Position numbers and translations under genes: made by a program. A DNA stretch of 64,000 bases. It comes from Sphingorhabdus sp. 109. Lineage in GTDB: Bacteria; Pseudomonadota; Alphaproteobacteria; Sphingomonadales; Sphingomonadaceae. The stretch is taken from the NCBI RefSeq assembly GCF_902506555.1, contig NZ_LR732707.1, positions 3,061,290 through 3,125,289 on the forward strand, written 5' to 3'. This document shows, one piece after another, positions 62,048-64,000 of the stretch; positions within the stretch are counted from its first letter, which is position 1; each line of letters begins with the position of its first letter. Under the pieces are notes generated by a model. The model was given only the letters and a program-made list of their open reading frames with translations, searched no databases and had not been told where the DNA came from.

Positions 62048-62701
62048 ATGTCCGATGATCCCCGTGCCCATCTCGAACATCTGATCCGCAAGAACGGGCA
62101 TGGCTTTGCCGCGATCTCGAAGATGCTCGGCAAGAACGCCGCCTATATCCAGCAATATATCCGCCGCGGAGTCCCTAAAAAACTGGACGAGGAAGACCGC
62201 CGCAGACTGGCCGAATTTTATGATGTCGAGGAACGGCTGCTCGGCGCTCCCGCTCAGCGCGAATCGCACCGGTCTGCCCCGGTTACTCCGGATGGGTTGT
62301 TGCGTATCAGACAATTGCAGGTGGGTGCATCGGCTGGATCAGGTGCGCTGGCGGATGACGAATATGCGGAATCCATGGGTTTTGGACGCAAATGGCTCCG
62401 GCGGCTGGGCGCTGATCCTGCCCATATGTCGTTGATTGCGGTCGACGGTGATTCGATGGTTCCGACTCTCGGCGATGGCGACGACATCATGGTGGATCAC
62501 AGCGCTGCGTCTCGGCCCTTGCGCGACGGCATCTATGTGCTGCGCATGGATGACGTGCTGCTGGTCAAACGGATTGCGATGGGGCCGTCGGGAAAGCTTT
62601 CGATCCGCAGCGATAATCCGCAATATCCGGATTGGGAGGATGTCAGTGCGGAAAGCGTAAACATCATCGGCCGGGTCGTCTGGACCGGACGGCGGCTGTA
62701 A
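62048..62701 (+). CDS. S24 family (LexA/CI-like) repressor
   Basis: 217 residues from ATG at 62048. The N-terminal HTH spans about 5-60 (LIRKNGHGFAAISKMLGKNA, then YIQQYIRRGVPKK). A possible self-cleavage site, GASAGSG, is near 98-104. The S24 catalytic Ser is in VDGDSMVPT and Lys in LLVKRIAMG. It probably represses its own divergent promoter through the twin palindromes. An ATG at 61991 would add 19 residues. Confidence 0.9.
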   Translation: MSDDPRAHLEHLIRKNGHGFAAISKMLGKNAAYIQQYIRRGVPKKLDEEDRRRLAEFYDVEERLLGAPAQRESHRSAPVTPDGLLRIRQLQVGASAGSGALADDEYAESMGFGRKWLRRLGADPAHMSLIAVDGDSMVPTLGDGDDIMVDHSAASRPLRDGIYVLRMDDVLLVKRIAMGPSGKLSIRSDNPQYPDWEDVSAESVNIIGRVVWTGRRL

Positions 62702-62757
62702 CGCCTCTCCATTTTGGGGCCTTGCAACTTGCGCGTTGCACAGCCAAATAGTCTTTC

Positions 62758-63420
62758 ATGACAGATGCACCTTTAAAGGCCGTGGTTATTCCGGTCACGC
62801 CGCTCCAGCAGAATTGCACACTCCTCTGGTGCACCAAGACCAACAAGGCCGCTCTGAGCGATCCGGGCGGCGATCTAAATCGCCTGAAAGCGGCAGTCGA
62901 AGAGCATGGTGTCGATCTGGAGAAGATCATCATTACCCATGGCCACCTTGATCATTGCGGGCAGGCGGGGATGCTGGCGGAAGAACTGGGGATACCAATC
63001 GAAGGGCCGCACAAGGATGATCTGTTCTGGATTGACCAGCTCGACGGTGATGGCGCCCGCTATGGCATGGAAGCGAGGAGCTTCGTTCCCGATCGTTGGC
63101 TGGAGGACGGCGACCAGGTCACCGTCGGCGATCTGACGCTCGATGTAATCCACTGCCCGGGTCATACGCCGGGTCATGTAATTTTCTATCATCAGCCATC
63201 GCGGCTGGCGGTGGTCGGCGATGTTATATTTCAGGGGTCAATCGGCCGAACCGATTTCCCGCGCGGCAATCATCAGGATCTGATCAACGCCATCACCCAG
63301 AAGCTCTGGCCGCTCGGCGACGATGTGACTTTCATCCCCGGCCACGGCCCGACCAGCCAGTTCGGCTATGAACGCAAGACCAATGCGTTTGTTGCAGACG
63401 ATGTGCTGGCGGCGCGCTAG
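62758..63420 (+). CDS. metallo-beta-lactamase fold hydrolase (glyoxalase II-like)
   Basis: 220 residues. THGHLDHCGQAG is the HxHxDH zinc motif; HCPGHTPGH, VGDVIFQGSIGRTDFP and PGHGP follow in order, the usual layout of YcbL-type hydrolases. They cleave thioesters such as lactoylglutathione or act on other small substrates. Its stop shares CTAG with the convergent gene. Confidence 0.92.
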   Translation: MTDAPLKAVVIPVTPLQQNCTLLWCTKTNKAALSDPGGDLNRLKAAVEEHGVDLEKIIITHGHLDHCGQAGMLAEELGIPIEGPHKDDLFWIDQLDGDGARYGMEARSFVPDRWLEDGDQVTVGDLTLDVIHCPGHTPGHVIFYHQPSRLAVVGDVIFQGSIGRTDFPRGNHQDLINAITQKLWPLGDDVTFIPGHGPTSQFGYERKTNAFVADDVLAAR

Positions 63421-64000
63421 ACAGTGCCGCTATCCTCGGCTGTAGTTTCGCCGCCAGCGAAGATTGACAGGTCGGTGGCCATGACTTCATCGAGCAGATC
63501 GCGTTTCTGAACGAATCTGTTGGCCATTCGTGTGTCCTTGGCGAGATGGGGCTTCAGATAGGGTAGTACCTCGAGAGGATTTCGCTTCGCCAGAGTCTCC
63601 CAGATAACCATTGCGGTGATCAGCATCCGTTCATTCAGATAGCCCTGCCGCTCATATTGCCAGCCTTCGTTGCTGCCTGCGAAATTCCATGCGCTGGTAG
63701 CCATGAAAATTCCGAAACCCAGATAGACCGAACAGAGATCGGTTGTCAGTTCATGCACTTCCCAGCCACCCGGTGGCGCTGTTTTCGCCGTGCTCATAAG
63801 ATAATGGGACAGCTCATGGGCAAAGGTCGCGATCAGTTTGGCTGGATCGCCGAGCTGGCTGGGGTTATAGCTGATCTGTGCATGATATTGACCGTCGGCC
63901 GCTTTCAGAAGCCGATATTCCCCCGCCGGTGTATGGCTGTCGTGTGTGAGCATTTGGCCTGACTCCAAAGCCATCTCGCGCGTCTGATCGCCTTGCACCA
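63417..64000 (-). CDS. HExxH-motif protein, 5' end outside window
   Basis: About 194 codons are visible; the frame is open to the right edge, so the start is missing. HELSHYLM carries the zincin motif HExxH. Histidine and acidic residues in WEVHELTTDLCSVYLGFG could supply further metal ligands. NERMLITAMVIWETL is helical. No family is recognised; a metallopeptidase-like fold is inferred from the motif only. Confidence 0.7.
   Translation of the reverse strand, partial: VQGDQTREMALESGQMLTHDSHTPAGEYRLLKAADGQYHAQISYNPSQLGDPAKLIATFAHELSHYLMSTAKTAPPGGWEVHELTTDLCSVYLGFGIFMATSAWNFAGSNEGWQYERQGYLNERMLITAMVIWETLAKRNPLEVLPYLKPHLAKDTRMANRFVQKRDLLDEVMATDLSIFAGGETTAEDSGTV

Noticed and set aside
61719-62701. 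A prophage
   Set aside because: Only an HTH gene and an S24 repressor are present. No integrase, structural, lysis or replication genes flank them.

Overview
The window reads as a chromosomal segment of an alphaproteobacterium of the order Sphingomonadales (Sphingopyxis/Parasphingorhabdus-like). This rests on three things: four TonB-dependent receptor genes in 34 kb mixed with xenobiotic-type oxidation genes; several small secreted proteins of a sphingomonad type; and the housekeeping block ubiE-ubiB / coaBC-dut / mutM / rpsT / dnaA. The assignment is from gene content, not from a marker-gene comparison.

Layout. 1-13.3 kb is accessory and catabolic: a truncated TonB receptor divergent from a TetR regulator; an apparent operon of TonB receptor, SnoaL-like protein and Rieske oxygenase; a GST with an unusual tail; a second TetR; a D-aminoacylase-type amidohydrolase divergent from another TonB receptor; and an HSL-type esterase. 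13.8-21.1 kb is mostly housekeeping: tRNA-Arg(CCG), nth, an SDR, dapB, a class-III-like sirtuin, a GFA-type protein, and a 52-residue peptide that looks like a lasso-type RiPP precursor without any maturation gene nearby. 21.1-35 kb is accessory again: NAD(P)-binding proteins, MAPEG, a VOC protein, an MFS/SnoaL pair, a winged-helix/TPR regulator, an outer-membrane barrel, a GlxA-type regulator, and an amidohydrolase with a siderophore-type receptor. 35-56 kb is core: moeB-like/dut/coaBC, ubiB/ubiE, mutM, rpsT, dnaA, tRNA-Val(TAC), cytochrome c'/b561, tlpA, argH/lptM-like/lysA, a shortened cysG, tlyA, mscS and a thiolase. 56-64 kb holds an enolase-superfamily epimerase, an exosortase-A-type O-antigen ligase homologue and its glycosyltransferase, a small HTH gene facing an S24 repressor across paired palindromes, an MBL hydrolase, and a truncated HExxH protein.

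How the genes work together. The catabolic blocks follow a repeated plan of TonB receptor (uptake), hydrolase or oxygenase, and local TetR/AraC regulator; substrates cannot be read from sequence. coaBC-dut-orf-moeB is a tight transcription unit. argH, the lptM-like gene and lysA are consecutive. Cytochrome c' and b561 are adjacent and probably co-transcribed.

Best candidates for something undescribed: (1) a 19/34-codon gene at 51954-52058, with a Shine-Dalgarno of about 14 nt complementary to the 16S tail and its own terminator; (2) the orphan RiPP-like precursor at 19652-19810; (3) the palindrome-bearing HTH/S24 divergent pair at 61719-62701. No CRISPR array, insertion sequence, integrase or intact prophage was recognised.
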